Assembly (NCBI GenBank): GCA_963422685.1
Contig: OY730442.1
Location: forward strand, 868,001-932,000
Direction of reading: 5' to 3'
Origin: Spongiihabitans sp963422685
GTDB lineage: Bacteria > Pseudomonadota > Gammaproteobacteria > Arenicellales > Poriferihabitantaceae
DNA length: 64,000 nt
A program made the translations under genes and the position numbers. Below, piece after piece: positions 17,048 through 26,945 of this stretch. The notes beneath the pieces were generated by a model. The model saw nothing but the letters and a program-made list of their open reading frames with translations, made no database searches and had not been told where the DNA came from. Position 1 is the stretch's first letter; the number at the start of each line of letters is the position of its first letter.

Positions 17048-17600
17048 TTACCCTCTCAAAAATTGCCGCCCGGCATCGAATCCGCTCACAAGCAAACCCG
17101 GCCTGGCATACCCCTGCCAAAACGTCTGGTATGACAAAAAAAGATTCGCCCGATTGGATGGATCATCCAGGCTCAAGGCATCACTGTCTTGCAACACGGG
17201 CGCCTCCAGCGCCGAATCAGCCAGCACTTCGGTCAGCCGCCGAAAGACCTCAGGATTATTATTGGTTTCATTCAGGGCGGGCGGGCCAATATCGGGCCAT
17301 TGTTTTGCTGGCAGCCGGTACAGTGTGCGCTTAACGTATTCAACTTCGGGCCTTTGATTTTCTTTATAGTTACGCACACCTGAAATGTAAATCGACCTGC
17401 AGCCGGATTGTAACGGATCACTGCCATGGCATTCGCCCTTTCCTGGTAGCCGATCAAGATTCTATCCTTAAGCAATTTCAAATGCCGGCCACCCGCACCA
17501 AAGTGCTCGGTATCCACGCCAATCACTATGCGCGGATGTTTATGGAAACGGGGTGCAGCGGCATCGGTTAATGCAGCAACCCAAAGGAATTAACACAGAC
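17048..17600 (-). pseudogene. hypothetical protein, frameshifted
   Basis: Two adjacent minus-strand frames read as one protein: from about 17600 to 17380 (APRFHKHPRIVIGVDTEHFG, then LKDRILIGYQERANAM) and, after a shift near 17370, to the stop at 17048 (RNYKENQRPEVEYVKRTLYR, then SNRANLFLSYQTFWQGYARP). No start codon is seen. I do not recognise the family. It lies just outside the phage right end and may have been cut by it. Confidence 0.5.
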
Positions 17601-17686
17601 TTTACCCGGTTCGCATCGCCGTTAATTGACCAGCCCGGGGATGGCTCTAATCGGGAGACAGCCCGGCTGAAGAGGTATGAAATCTG

Positions 17687-17917
17687 CTAGCGAGCCGCCC
17701 CGTCGCCGACCGTCAGAAACCGTTGATCGAACAATGAACGCCCGGTTAATGGGGTTTTTCCTGGTTGATTGTTGCCGGCCGCCAGGGAGTTTTGTATGAA
17801 GTCCGGTTGCGTATTGTTATCGCGGGCGGGGGCAATTGCCGGGTTTGACCATAAATCCCCGGCCAGGGCGATGTGGTGGAAAATCATCAAACCGGCAAGG
17901 CCGATTAAACCAGTCAA
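17687..17917 (-). CDS. small hypothetical membrane protein
   Basis: A 76-aa frame from a TTG codon with one hydrophobic segment at its start (LIGLAGLMIFHHIALAG). The same frame is open upstream to near the dnaQ stop without another good start. It follows dnaQ on the same strand. Unknown family and uncertain start. Confidence 0.35.
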   Translation of the reverse strand: MTGLIGLAGLMIFHHIALAGDLWSNPAIAPARDNNTQPDFIQNSLAAGNNQPGKTPLTGRSLFDQRFLTVGDGAAR

Positions 17918-18008
17918 CCATAATGCGCGATTGTCGCCGGAGCGCCCGCCAGTTTCCTGATAGCCAGTTTCCCGATAGATTTTGTGATGGTCCTGTCCTG
18001 CCGGTATT

Positions 18009-18740
18009 TTATATTCCAGGGCCGCTTTCCTCCAGCCGGTCCCAGACTGCGCTACCTTTGGATTCTTTGCGCAGCAGTTTCAGCCAGATTTCATGCTGCT
18101 CCAGTTCTTCGGCACTGGCTTTGGTGGCGATTAGCTTTTGCGCATCAACAGGATCAATCTTTACCGCTTTTTCCTGGCCAGACTGTCGGGCCATATCTTC
18201 TGATTCTCCCAGCAGCGTCATTTGACCCCCGGTCATTTGCAGATAAACATCCGCCAGAATTTCCGCATCCTGCAACGCACCATGCAGGGTTCGCCGGGTA
18301 TTATCTACCCCGTATCGTCGGCACAACGCATCCAGACTGTTTTTCTGCCCCGGATGTTTATGACGCGCCATTGCCAGAGTATCGAGCACCGCACAATGTT
18401 CATCGATGACGCGGTCACCGTGACCAGCAATTTTAAATTCGTGATTCAGGAAACCCACGTCAAACGGGGCATTGTGGATTATCAGTTCGGCGCCATTCAG
18501 AAAATCCAGCAGTTCCTTCGCTATCCCGTTGAACACCGGCTTGTCCTGAAGAAATTCCGTACTGATGCCATGCACTTCGAAGGCGGCTGCATCAATTTCC
18601 CGCTCGGGGTTGATGTATTGATGGAAAGTATTGTCGGTCATCCGCCGATTAATCATTTCAATGGCGCCGATTTCGATGATCCTGTGGCCCTGTTCCGGCT
18701 CCAGGCCAGTGGTTTCGGTGTCGAGAATTATTTGACGCAT
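18009..18740 (-). CDS. dnaQ: DNA polymerase III epsilon subunit (3'-5' proofreading exonuclease)
   Basis: This DEDDh exonuclease proofreads for the replicative polymerase. ExoI is DTETTG with D7 and E9 when started at MRQIILDTETTG (18740); ExoII is HNAPFDVGFLN (about 91-101); ExoIII is LHGALQDAEILA (His and Asp about 155-160). The C-terminal segment would contact the alpha subunit. The frame opens 24 bases earlier, but the family starts at MRQ. It overlaps rnhA, upstream, by 13 bases; the rnhA-dnaQ pair is standard in gammaproteobacteria. Confidence 0.95.
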   Translation of the reverse strand: MRQIILDTETTGLEPEQGHRIIEIGAIEMINRRMTDNTFHQYINPEREIDAAAFEVHGISTEFLQDKPVFNGIAKELLDFLNGAELIIHNAPFDVGFLNHEFKIAGHGDRVIDEHCAVLDTLAMARHKHPGQKNSLDALCRRYGVDNTRRTLHGALQDAEILADVYLQMTGGQMTLLGESEDMARQSGQEKAVKIDPVDAQKLIATKASAEELEQHEIWLKLLRKESKGSAVWDRLEESGPGI

Positions 18741-19189
18741 GCGGCTGATTGCTCCACTGCACAACTGGCGCCCCGATTGGCAAGCTGGTCGGCGCGTTCA
18801 TTGCCGGGATTGCCGGCATGGCCCTTGACCCAGTGCCATCTGATTTGATGCTGCGCCGACAGTTGCTCCAGAGCTTCCCAAAGATCTCTGTTTTTCACCG
18901 GCTTCCGGTTCGCTGTTTTCCAGTTGTTTGACTTCCACTTTTTCATCCATTCCTGAATGCCATTTTTCACATAGGTGGAATCCGTATAGACGTCCACCCT
19001 GCAACCCCGGTTCAGCGCCCGCAATGCCTCAATGGCGGCGGTTAATTCCATCCTGTTGTTGGTGGTCTGATTTTCTCCGCCAAACAGTTCCTTTTCATGC
19101 CCTGCAAATATTATCAGCGCACCCCAGCCGCCCGCACCCGGGTTGCCCCTGCACGCGCCATCGGTATATATGGCTACTGCATTGCCCAT
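18728..19189 (-). CDS. rnhA: ribonuclease HI
   Basis: A 153-aa RNase H1 that cleaves RNA in RNA-DNA hybrids. All catalytic residues are present: D10 (IYTDGACRGNPG), E48 (RMELTA), D70 (VYTDSTYV) and D134 (ERADQLA), plus His124 in WVKGHAG. The basic handle (WMKKWKSNNWKTANRKPVKN) is intact. Coupled with dnaQ downstream. Confidence 0.97.
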   Translation of the reverse strand: MGNAVAIYTDGACRGNPGAGGWGALIIFAGHEKELFGGENQTTNNRMELTAAIEALRALNRGCRVDVYTDSTYVKNGIQEWMKKWKSNNWKTANRKPVKNRDLWEALEQLSAQHQIRWHWVKGHAGNPGNERADQLANRGASCAVEQSAACVK

Positions 19190-19230
19190 TTATGTTTCCC
19201 GCCTGTTTTTGTGGCTGTTTTTAGCGAACG

Positions 19231-20040
19231 CTAATTTTTCGGCACCAGCTTCAGCCGGATTTTAGCTGCCCGCTGGGATGCGGGCTGCGCTATTCCGGGT
19301 ATGAGATTACGCCAGGTCTGGGTTGTTTTGGGTAATAATCTGACTGCCATTTCGCGTTTTCGTCCGACAATAATATAAACACCGCCTAATCCAGGCCACC
19401 ACCGATCACCCGCTTTTTCGATGAATGCCATTTTTTTTCGCCATTTTTCCGCTTGAATCGGCGGTAGGTAAGAGATCATTTCCGCACCTGCCAGATCAAA
19501 ACCAAGCAGCGCCAGCCAATCCTGCACCCGGCCAACGGAATAGTAACGACCGCTCCACGGCATTTGCCCACAGTGATTTTTAAATACCCTGATGCCACCG
19601 TAAAAGCTGAATAAATTGAAACCGACAATCACCATACAGCCTTCGGCAACCAGAGTCTGATTAGCCTGACGTAAAACTTCGTGTGGATTGGCGCAAAAAT
19701 CCAGGGTATGCGGCATCACGATTAAATCGTGGGCTTTTTCAGGAAAAGGCAGTGCGCTGGCAGATGAAACAGCATGATGACAGTCCTTAATCGGGCTGTC
19801 AGGCTGACGACTGGTGCCGGGCCGGGTTGTGTCGTCAAGCGAATCCGCCATGGGTCGGGACGGGTATCGGGTATCAACGATGTATTGTGAAGACACCTCG
19901 ATAGCTTCAAGATAATTGATCCAGGGAAATCCGATCTGCAAACTTCGTGCATAATATTCCGAGGGTATCAACTGCGCACACCGCTGCTTTTCCATTTTGG
20001 TCAGGCATTGCCCCAGGGATGTTTTAAACCATTCGCTCAT
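19231..20040 (-). CDS. SAM-dependent methyltransferase, YafS-like
   Basis: A 269-aa class I methyltransferase domain protein. The SAM motif I region is degenerate, but LPFPEKAHDLIVMPHTLDFC with NPHEVLRQANQTLVAEG (about 97-130) is the typical motif II/III context and VIVGFNLFSFYG follows. YafS-like proteins sit next to rnhA-dnaQ (often with gloB) in gammaproteobacteria, as here. Substrate unknown. It is read divergently from dapE. Confidence 0.8.
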   Translation of the reverse strand: MSEWFKTSLGQCLTKMEKQRCAQLIPSEYYARSLQIGFPWINYLEAIEVSSQYIVDTRYPSRPMADSLDDTTRPGTSRQPDSPIKDCHHAVSSASALPFPEKAHDLIVMPHTLDFCANPHEVLRQANQTLVAEGCMVIVGFNLFSFYGGIRVFKNHCGQMPWSGRYYSVGRVQDWLALLGFDLAGAEMISYLPPIQAEKWRKKMAFIEKAGDRWWPGLGGVYIIVGRKREMAVRLLPKTTQTWRNLIPGIAQPASQRAAKIRLKLVPKN

Positions 20041-20314
20041 GGACGTTATTTTAATCGAATTCTTCGGGACCCGGTGAATATCCTCCGCCTGAATTCGGTT
20101 GCTCCCCTAAATCAATACCAGGCAAACTACTTTTCCCGGATGCACCGCTGCCCAGCGACAGAAATTGTATTGTGTGCGGATCTCGACTAAAAAAAACCGC
20201 AAGCATTCCTTCACCGCCAATTTGCTTATGCTGGCCTTTAATTGTCAGGGCGGCAGTGGATTTTTACCGTTACAATGCCATCATCCAAATTTTTTGATTA
20301 CCCCGGTTGTAACG

Positions 20315-21466
20315 ATGCCCCATTCAGCCAGCGTAGAACTCGCCAGGGACTTGATCCGCCTTGCATCGGTTACCCCGGATGATGGCGGCTGCCAGGCATT
20401 ACTATCTCAGCGACTCACCCGGGCCGGTTTTAGCTGCGAACCGATGAATTTTCATGACGTCAGCAATCTTTGGGCAACCCGGGGGCTGGAAAGTAACAGG
20501 ACGATAAAGCCATTGCTGGTATTTGCCGGCCATACCGACGTGGTCCCCACCGGCCCGCTGGCGCAATGGTCCATACCGCCATTCGACGGCGAAATAACCG
20601 GCGGTATGCTGCATGGGCGCGGCGCAGCGGATATGAAAGGCAGCATCGCCTGTTTCGTTACCGCCTGCGAGCGCTTCATCGCAAGTCACAACAATCATGC
20701 GGGTGCTATCGGGTTGTTGATAACCGGCGATGAGGAAGGGATTGCCCGGTGGGGGACGGCTGCGGTTATGGATGCACTGAATGCGCGTAAACTTTCAATT
20801 GATATGTGCATTGTCGGGGAGCCGACCAGCACGGAGCGGCTCGGCGATACGATAAAAGTGGGGCGTCGAGGCTCGCTCAATGGCAAATTGACCATACGCG
20901 GCAAGCAGGGGCATATCGCCTACCCGCATCTGGCGATAAATCCGCTGCATAGCGCACTGCCCGCACTCAACGAACTCACGACCAGACAATGGGATCAGGG
21001 CAACCAGAACTTTCCGCCAACCAGCTTTCAGTTATCCAATATCAAGGGGGGAACCGGCGCGGCGAATGTCATACCCGGCGAAATACAGATCGACTTTAAT
21101 TTGCGCTACTCAACCGAAACCACGGACCGAAAGTTGACAGAAGAAATAGAAAATATTTTGCAAAAATACGGGCTGGATTTTACCATCCAGTGGGGCAGGC
21201 CCGGTTATCCTTTTGCAACCAGGAAAGGTGCACTAATCAATGCGGTTTCAGAAAGTATCATCGAAATTACCGGCCAGCCACCCATATTATCCACTAGCGG
21301 CGGCACATCGGATGGTCGGTTTATTGCGCCCACCGGCGCTCAGGTGGTGGAGTTCGGACCCGTCAACGCCACCATTCATCAAATCGACGAACAGGTGTCC
21401 ACGGCGGACCTAGAGCTATTATCCGCATGTTATGAAAAAGTGCTGGTAAAGCTTTTGTGCGGATAA
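20315..21466 (+). CDS. dapE: succinyl-diaminopimelate desuccinylase
   Basis: A di-zinc M20 peptidase-family enzyme that makes LL-diaminopimelate in lysine and peptidoglycan synthesis. I start it at MPHSASVELARDLI (20315), giving 383 aa, the usual length; the frame is open to 20165 but the added residues are not family-like. Motifs: FAGHTDVVPTG (about 68), GRGAADMKGS (about 97), TGDEEG (about 132), EPTSTERLGD (about 163), GRRGSLNGKL (about 178) and STSGGTSDGRFI near the C-terminus, including the specific SGGTSD loop. Confidence 0.95.
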   Translation: MPHSASVELARDLIRLASVTPDDGGCQALLSQRLTRAGFSCEPMNFHDVSNLWATRGLESNRTIKPLLVFAGHTDVVPTGPLAQWSIPPFDGEITGGMLHGRGAADMKGSIACFVTACERFIASHNNHAGAIGLLITGDEEGIARWGTAAVMDALNARKLSIDMCIVGEPTSTERLGDTIKVGRRGSLNGKLTIRGKQGHIAYPHLAINPLHSALPALNELTTRQWDQGNQNFPPTSFQLSNIKGGTGAANVIPGEIQIDFNLRYSTETTDRKLTEEIENILQKYGLDFTIQWGRPGYPFATRKGALINAVSESIIEITGQPPILSTSGGTSDGRFIAPTGAQVVEFGPVNATIHQIDEQVSTADLELLSACYEKVLVKLLCG

Positions 21467-21656
21467 TGTACACCCGGTAATTTGGGTGTCCATGGGAAAG
21501 CGGTTGATTGGGCGCCAGGCGTCGCATGTGCAATTCGCTGTGGTGATCATTTTGGCAGCTTCTTGGGGTCGGACATCTCTGGAAAACGGGTTGCAGAGGC
21601 ATCCCCGTGAAACAGGCCTATACCTGAAATATCAATAGCTTAACCAATCGTTAACC

Positions 21657-22727
21657 ATGTCGCATCGTGTAATTATAGTCGGCGCAGGCATTATTGGCGC
21701 TGCAATCGCCCACTACCTGTCCAGGGGCGGCGCGGAAGTCACCGTGATTGAGCAGCACCGTCCGGCCTGCGGCGCAACTGGCAAATCGTTTGGCTGGATA
21801 AATGCCAATTTCCCGCAGCAGGCCGACTACTTCCGACTCCGGCAAAGCAGTATGGCCGAATACCATCGGTTGGCGGCGGAGCTGGACAAGTGCATCGGCC
21901 TGAAATGGGGCGGCAGCCTGTGGTGGGAATACGCCGACCACGAGTTTGATCGGCATGTATCCAGGCTGGAAAACTACGGCTATCCCATTGAACAAATTTC
22001 GCCGCATGAATTTCATCAACTGGAACCGCAAATTCTGAACGCACCGACTCGCAGCGCCAGGTTTCCAATTGAGGGCGCTGTTGACCCCGTCGCCTGCACC
22101 ACGGCAATGATCGACGCCGCAAAAACCAATGGGGCGACCCTGCTGACAGGTTGTGAAACAACCGGCTTGATTGTGCATAACAATCGATGCGTTGGGGTTA
22201 AAACCGCTTTCGGGGATTTTTACACAGATACCGTCGTGGCAGCCGTCGGCGCATCCGCCCAAACCTTTCTGGGGAATTGCGGCATCACGCTGCCCATGAA
22301 TAATTCAGCGGGATTAATCGTCCATACCCGACCGGTGGATTCGATTCTCAGCCATCTGATGATTACCCCGGGAATTCATTTTCGCCAGCACCTTAACGGC
22401 GCAATCGTGATCGGGGAAGATTTTGGCGGCCGCACGGTTGCGGGCGGCCCGCCAGGCTTTGCCAGTGAATTGATAAAGTGCGCGGGTGAATATTTGCCCA
22501 ACGCCCCGGAACTTGAAATTGCGGAAATTACCGCGGGTGCCCGACCCGTCCCATCAGATGGCTATCCAGTACTCGGCGCACCTGCTGATGTTGACGGCCT
22601 GTACATCGCTGCAATGCACAGCGGTGTCACATTGGCGCCCATTATTGGCAAAATAGCGGCACAGGAAATTCTGTCCGGCCAGCCAGACAAACGACTCGAA
22701 TCATTCCGTTTATCACGATTTTCCTGA
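21657..22727 (+). CDS. FAD-dependent amine/amino-acid oxidase (DAO family)
   Basis: A 356-aa DadA/glycine-oxidase-like flavoprotein. The N-terminal Rossmann motif is VIIVGAGIIGAAIAHYLSRG followed by VTVIEQ; ACGATGKSFGWINA (37-50) is the FAD-contacting loop. The C-terminal GARPVPSDGYPVLG and LYIAAMHSGVTLAPIIG are DAO features. The substrate is not readable from sequence; an N-methylated or D-amino acid is likely given the neighbours. It is separate from the dapE gene by 190 bp. Confidence 0.85.
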   Translation: MSHRVIIVGAGIIGAAIAHYLSRGGAEVTVIEQHRPACGATGKSFGWINANFPQQADYFRLRQSSMAEYHRLAAELDKCIGLKWGGSLWWEYADHEFDRHVSRLENYGYPIEQISPHEFHQLEPQILNAPTRSARFPIEGAVDPVACTTAMIDAAKTNGATLLTGCETTGLIVHNNRCVGVKTAFGDFYTDTVVAAVGASAQTFLGNCGITLPMNNSAGLIVHTRPVDSILSHLMITPGIHFRQHLNGAIVIGEDFGGRTVAGGPPGFASELIKCAGEYLPNAPELEIAEITAGARPVPSDGYPVLGAPADVDGLYIAAMHSGVTLAPIIGKIAAQEILSGQPDKRLESFRLSRFS

Positions 22728-22919
22728 CGACTGGTGTGCAGGTGGCACTCTTTTCATTTTTCCGCCACTGGCACAGCCTCCAACTATAAGCGATTCGCAA
22801 GGTCTTGATGCGATTATGTCTTTGAAATCATCGTTGATGCTTTAACCTCTTCAAGGCCATCAATTATGATGATATGGATCATCTGCACCCGCAACTCGAA
22901 GCAATACAGGTCATCGATA

Positions 22920-23615
22920 TTAAGGTTCACCGCCCAACAAATCCTTCTTTGCCTGATTCAGGTGCTGAATCATGAATCCCACCGCGCCGTCCATATCTCT
23001 TTTGATAATTGCCTGTAGTAATTCCCGGTGCTGATCGTTGTAACAGGCGATTTTTACCGGGGATAAAATATTGTGCTTGCGGTGACTCCATTGCGTGTGG
23101 CTGCGAATGTCATTGATGCGTTGATACATCCAGATCAACAGCGGATTCTGGGAACAATGCGCCAGGGTCAGGTGAAACGCCTCATCAGCCGATGAAAAAC
23201 TGTTCGGGTCCTGGGTCGCATTGATTACGTTATCCAGCGCTTCTTCCAGTTTGCGCAAGCCTCGATTATTGGCATTGGATACCACCAGTTTGACAATATG
23301 TGGTTCGATTGCGAGCCGGGTTTCGATTAACTCCAACGGACTGGTTTCTTCTGCGATATTCTCCTGACCGAATCTGGTGTGGTGATTGTCGTAGTTTATG
23401 AATGTCCCGCTGCCAAATTTTTTTCGAACCAGGTTTGCGCGCTCCAATTGATCCAGCGCCGCGCGAACGGTGCCTCGGGCGACTAAAAACTGTGCAGCCA
23501 GGTCCCGTTCGGAAGGCAGGCGCTCGTTAAACACGTAATCGCCATTAATGATTGCTGCGCGGATACGATTGAATATTCCCGCTGCGCCAGTGGTGACTCG
23601 AATGTAATCTTCCAT
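22920..23615 (-). CDS. GntR-family regulator, FadR/FCD subfamily
   Basis: A 231-aa transcription factor. The N-terminal winged helix has the GntR signature (INGDYVFNERLPSERDLAAQ then ARGTVRAALDQLERANLVRK, about 21-65); the C-terminal FCD domain carries metal-type histidines (EAFHLTLAHCSQNP about 150, YNDQHRELLQAI about 195). It is divergent from the amine operon that starts at 23854, so it most likely controls that operon in response to an acid or amine ligand. Candidate half-sites lie in the shared intergenic region. Confidence 0.9.
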   Translation of the reverse strand: MEDYIRVTTGAAGIFNRIRAAIINGDYVFNERLPSERDLAAQFLVARGTVRAALDQLERANLVRKKFGSGTFINYDNHHTRFGQENIAEETSPLELIETRLAIEPHIVKLVVSNANNRGLRKLEEALDNVINATQDPNSFSSADEAFHLTLAHCSQNPLLIWMYQRINDIRSHTQWSHRKHNILSPVKIACYNDQHRELLQAIIKRDMDGAVGFMIQHLNQAKKDLLGGEP

Positions 23616-23665
23616 ACTGCATTGATATTGCGGCGTTTAAATATTCGACCCCCAGGCAGCCCTAT

Positions 23666-23815
23666 TGGTATATTAATGGTCTATATAATTATCCTGGCAA
23701 CCGCGAATCTGGTATTGCATACCCTTGTCAGATAGTGGTTAAATAGCCTTTGATTACAAGAATATCACGAATGGTATATTTATGCTTTAAAAAAATATAC
23801 CAGATACATACCATA
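23666..23815. promoter_or_regulatory. candidate GntR operator half-sites
   Basis: Between the GntR gene and the amine operon (238 bp) four copies of a TGGTATA-type motif occur: TTGGTATATTAATGG (about 23666), ATGGTATATT (23771-23780), AATATACCA (23794-23802, inverted) and ACATACCAT (23805-23813, inverted). TGGTATAT and ATATACCA form a dyad with a 15-bp gap. This spacing and motif suit a dimeric or tetrameric FCD-type GntR protein. The region is AT-rich and holds no gene. Confidence 0.5.
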
Positions 23816-23853
23816 ATTTTGACAATAATCAAACAAGAGACAACCGCGCAACA

Positions 23854-25194
23854 GTGGCATTCCCGCAACACAGTGAATACTTGATTATTGGCGCCGGTAT
23901 CCATGGATTAAGCACGGCCTACCATCTGGCGTTGGAACTAAAAGCGCGCGGCAAAGGCGGTGGTAGTAATATATTGGTGGTGGATAAAACCGCTATTGGT
24001 GCAGGCGCTTCCGGCATTGCCTGCGGCGTGGTGCGCAACAACTATTTCCAGCCTGCGATGCGCGAGCTAATGGCGCAGTGCGTGGAAGTCTGGGAAAGCG
24101 ACGCCGCAGCCTATAGCTACCATCCGGTAGGCTATGTGCAGATCAGCCCGGATTCCATGTTTGCAGATGTGGCCGCAATCGCCGAGCAGCAAAGACAGAT
24201 TGGATACGAATCGGTATTCATTGAGGGAGAGCAGGCCTCCATGGATTATATGAAAGGACTTTTCCATGACTGGCAGGCACAGGGCATCACCTCCGTTCTG
24301 CATGAAAAAAAGGGCGGCTTCGCCAACAATACCAAATCGCTTGACGGGCTGGCGGGAAAAGCCCAGGCGCAAGGCGTGCGCATCCTCACCGGGATAACAG
24401 TAACTGGTTTCATCAGCGATGATGCCAGTAGCGCAGTCAAAGCGGTGGTGACGGATAAAGGTAATATTGGCTGCGATCAGTTGGTGACTGCACCCGGGCC
24501 CTGGGCTAAAACTATTTGGGATATGCTTAAACTACCCAAAACCGTGGAGATTAATTGCGCTGGTGAAATCCACCGGGATATTCCCATGTGGGTCTACTGG
24601 TCGTTGCAGGAAGGTACGCTGGGGGTGGATCCGCAAATGCAGAAAACCAATGATGGCAGGCTGCCGCCAGTGATCCACGTGGATTCCAATGCGCCGTTGT
24701 ATTGCGATGTTGACGGTTCGCTGCTGACGGATGAAATGTGGGGTATTTACTATAAACCGGATTTTCACTTTAATGGCATACAGGGCGGGGCGGCGCCCTT
24801 TCGGGTGGAGACGGAGCCTGACCAGGTTGCTGTGGACCCCTATGGTGTGGATTCTCCGGAATTCGTTGTCGGGCCACAATTCGCCCGCATGTGGACTTCA
24901 GCGCTGGCGCATTGTCAGAAGCGTTTTGCCGGTCAAACCGCGAAATATAATAACCAGCCTTCCGGCGGGATTGGCGCGTTTACCCCGGACAGCTTTCCGG
25001 TATTCGACACCTTTCGGGAAAACTGCTACTTCATCGCCGATTCCAATCATGGCTACAAAATGCTTGGTGTTGGAAAACTGGTGGCGGCGGAACTGGTCGG
25101 TTCAAACAGCCTGTTATTGGAACCATTCCGTTTTTCGCGCTATATTGAAGGCAGGCTGCATCCAGTGTCAAACAGCCCTTTTCCCTGGAGTTGA
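23854..25194 (+). CDS. FAD-dependent oxidoreductase of the amine operon
   Basis: A 446-aa DAO-superfamily flavoprotein, GTG start. FAD motif YLIIGAGIHGLSTAYHLALE (9-28), a loop at GAGASGIACGVVRNNYFQP (about 49-67), and the C-terminal FIADSNHGYKMLGVGKLVA typical of sarcosine/dimethylglycine-oxidase-like proteins. It is longer than SoxB and lacks the FMN-binding histidine context of SoxB at 50836. It is the first gene of the glnT-glxBCD cluster. Probably oxidises an N-methylated or secondary amine; the substrate is inference. Confidence 0.85.
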   Translation: MAFPQHSEYLIIGAGIHGLSTAYHLALELKARGKGGGSNILVVDKTAIGAGASGIACGVVRNNYFQPAMRELMAQCVEVWESDAAAYSYHPVGYVQISPDSMFADVAAIAEQQRQIGYESVFIEGEQASMDYMKGLFHDWQAQGITSVLHEKKGGFANNTKSLDGLAGKAQAQGVRILTGITVTGFISDDASSAVKAVVTDKGNIGCDQLVTAPGPWAKTIWDMLKLPKTVEINCAGEIHRDIPMWVYWSLQEGTLGVDPQMQKTNDGRLPPVIHVDSNAPLYCDVDGSLLTDEMWGIYYKPDFHFNGIQGGAAPFRVETEPDQVAVDPYGVDSPEFVVGPQFARMWTSALAHCQKRFAGQTAKYNNQPSGGIGAFTPDSFPVFDTFRENCYFIADSNHGYKMLGVGKLVAAELVGSNSLLLEPFRFSRYIEGRLHPVSNSPFPWS

Positions 25195-25296
25195 AGATGT
25201 GGTTAATGGGCAGGCAATGATGACAGCGACTCTGCAACTTAAAACAAACAAACGAATAACACCACCAAACAACTATCTGTCTATCGGAGAATAAAC

Positions 25297-26823
25297 ATGG
25301 CTAACCAGAAAACCGCAATAAACCAGAAACGCTCGACCGGCAAGATACAGACTTCCACCGATCTGGAGCGCTGCGTGAGTGCGCCGGGACGGGCCCAGCT
25401 CGTCAAGCAGGTTCGCGCAAAAATCAAGGAAACCGGCGTGACCTATATTTACTTTCAATTCGTTTCCGTAACCGGTCGAATCGTCGGCAAAGGCATCCCC
25501 GCCGATCATTGGGAACGAGTCGCAGAAAGAGGCTTCCAGCTCGTATACGGCTCCACCGCAAACCTGTTTATCGACCGCCATGGCGACTACATCGGCTACG
25601 GCCCGGAAGCATCCGAACTGGTCGGCATTCCAGACCCTGAAACCTTCTGCCAATTGCCCTGGGACAAACGAATCGCCCGGGTGTTTTGCACCTGTTACCG
25701 CAACCGCGAAGAGCGGATTGATGCCGGCGCACATCTGACTTCAGATTGTCGCGGCAACCTGAAACTCATGCGCGACGAGTTTGAAAAAAACCACAAAATG
25801 CACATGCGTGCGGGCACCGAGCCGGAAATGATGTGGCTGAAACTGGATGAGAATAAAAAATTACAGGGCGGCGTAACCAAACCAAACTGTTATCACATCG
25901 ATCAATTCGAAGAACTTCGCCCGGCATTTATGCAGGTCATCGAATACGGCGCAAAGATGGGGTTCGACATGATTCAGGGCGACCATGAAGACGCGCCCGG
26001 ACAACTGGAATTAAACTGGATGTTCGATGATGTATTACGCAATGCCGACCGACTGACCACCTATCGTCAAATCTGTGCCCAGGTTGCGCGGGAAAAAGGG
26101 CTGCATGCCTGCTTCATGTCCAAGCCATTCATGAATGTTTCTGCATCAGGCTGTCACCATAACGTTTCATTGTGGTCCGGGGGTAAAGACATGGTCAACC
26201 CGCTGCATCAAAAATCCATCCCGGGCATGGACGATGTATTTTCCTATCGCCAGGGTGGGGAAAACTATTTCATGCCCGATCCAAAAATCGACAAGGCAAA
26301 ACCGGGGCCAGTGGGTCTTAAATCCATCGGCGGCGTTATTGAACACCTGGGTGCATTGACCGCTATCGGCTCATCGACGGTGAACTCGTATCGAAGGCTT
26401 TGGGATACCGGTTTTTGGGCGCCGGTTTTCGCTGACTGGGGATTTCAAAATCGCACCTGTGCGCTGCGCGTTTCAGCACCAGGCCGATTTGAATATCGCT
26501 CGGTGGATTCTATGGTAAACCCGTACTTGATGGGCAGCGCGCTGCTCAAGGCATTCGATGATGGCATAAGCCGCAATCTTGACCCGGGTGAACCGGAAGA
26601 AAGGAACATCTATACCGCAATGGAATCCGGCAAACAGGTCAAAAAACTGCCGATGACGCTGGGTGATGCGTTACAGGCACTAGCAAAAGATGATGTAATC
26701 CGTTCGGCACTGCCCGGGGAAATGTACAAGGTTTATCACCATTACAAAAATGATGAGTGGGAGCGGTTTAATCATTCCGTATCCGATTGGGATCTGGAAA
26801 ATTATCTTGATTGTTTGCCATAA
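25297..26823 (+). CDS. glnT: type III glutamine synthetase (GlnT/GMAS-like)
   Basis: A 508-aa glutamine synthetase-family ligase. The ATP/glutamate core motifs are present: GTEPEMMWLK (about 168), NCYHIDQFEELRP, GDHEDAPGQLELNW (about 229), FMNVSASGCHHNVSLW (about 275, with the conserved ASGxHxxxSL), NSYRRL (about 363) and FEYRSVDSMVNPYL. An N-terminal extension of about 40 residues is unusual. GlnT relatives beside glxBCD serve as gamma-glutamylmethylamide synthetase (methylamine + glutamate) or as a nitrogen-scavenging GS; which applies here is inference. CGGAG seven bases before the ATG supports the start. Confidence 0.88.
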   Translation: MANQKTAINQKRSTGKIQTSTDLERCVSAPGRAQLVKQVRAKIKETGVTYIYFQFVSVTGRIVGKGIPADHWERVAERGFQLVYGSTANLFIDRHGDYIGYGPEASELVGIPDPETFCQLPWDKRIARVFCTCYRNREERIDAGAHLTSDCRGNLKLMRDEFEKNHKMHMRAGTEPEMMWLKLDENKKLQGGVTKPNCYHIDQFEELRPAFMQVIEYGAKMGFDMIQGDHEDAPGQLELNWMFDDVLRNADRLTTYRQICAQVAREKGLHACFMSKPFMNVSASGCHHNVSLWSGGKDMVNPLHQKSIPGMDDVFSYRQGGENYFMPDPKIDKAKPGPVGLKSIGGVIEHLGALTAIGSSTVNSYRRLWDTGFWAPVFADWGFQNRTCALRVSAPGRFEYRSVDSMVNPYLMGSALLKAFDDGISRNLDPGEPEERNIYTAMESGKQVKKLPMTLGDALQALAKDDVIRSALPGEMYKVYHHYKNDEWERFNHSVSDWDLENYLDCLP

Positions 26824-26945
26824 CAGTAGCCGGGCGAATCCCTGGCAAGGCGTTCGTTTCGGAAATCTCGCAGCGCACCCGGGCCGGGATTTTTCGCAAT
26901 TATCATTAACCGCTGAATGTAAACTTTAATTATGAGGACAACAGT

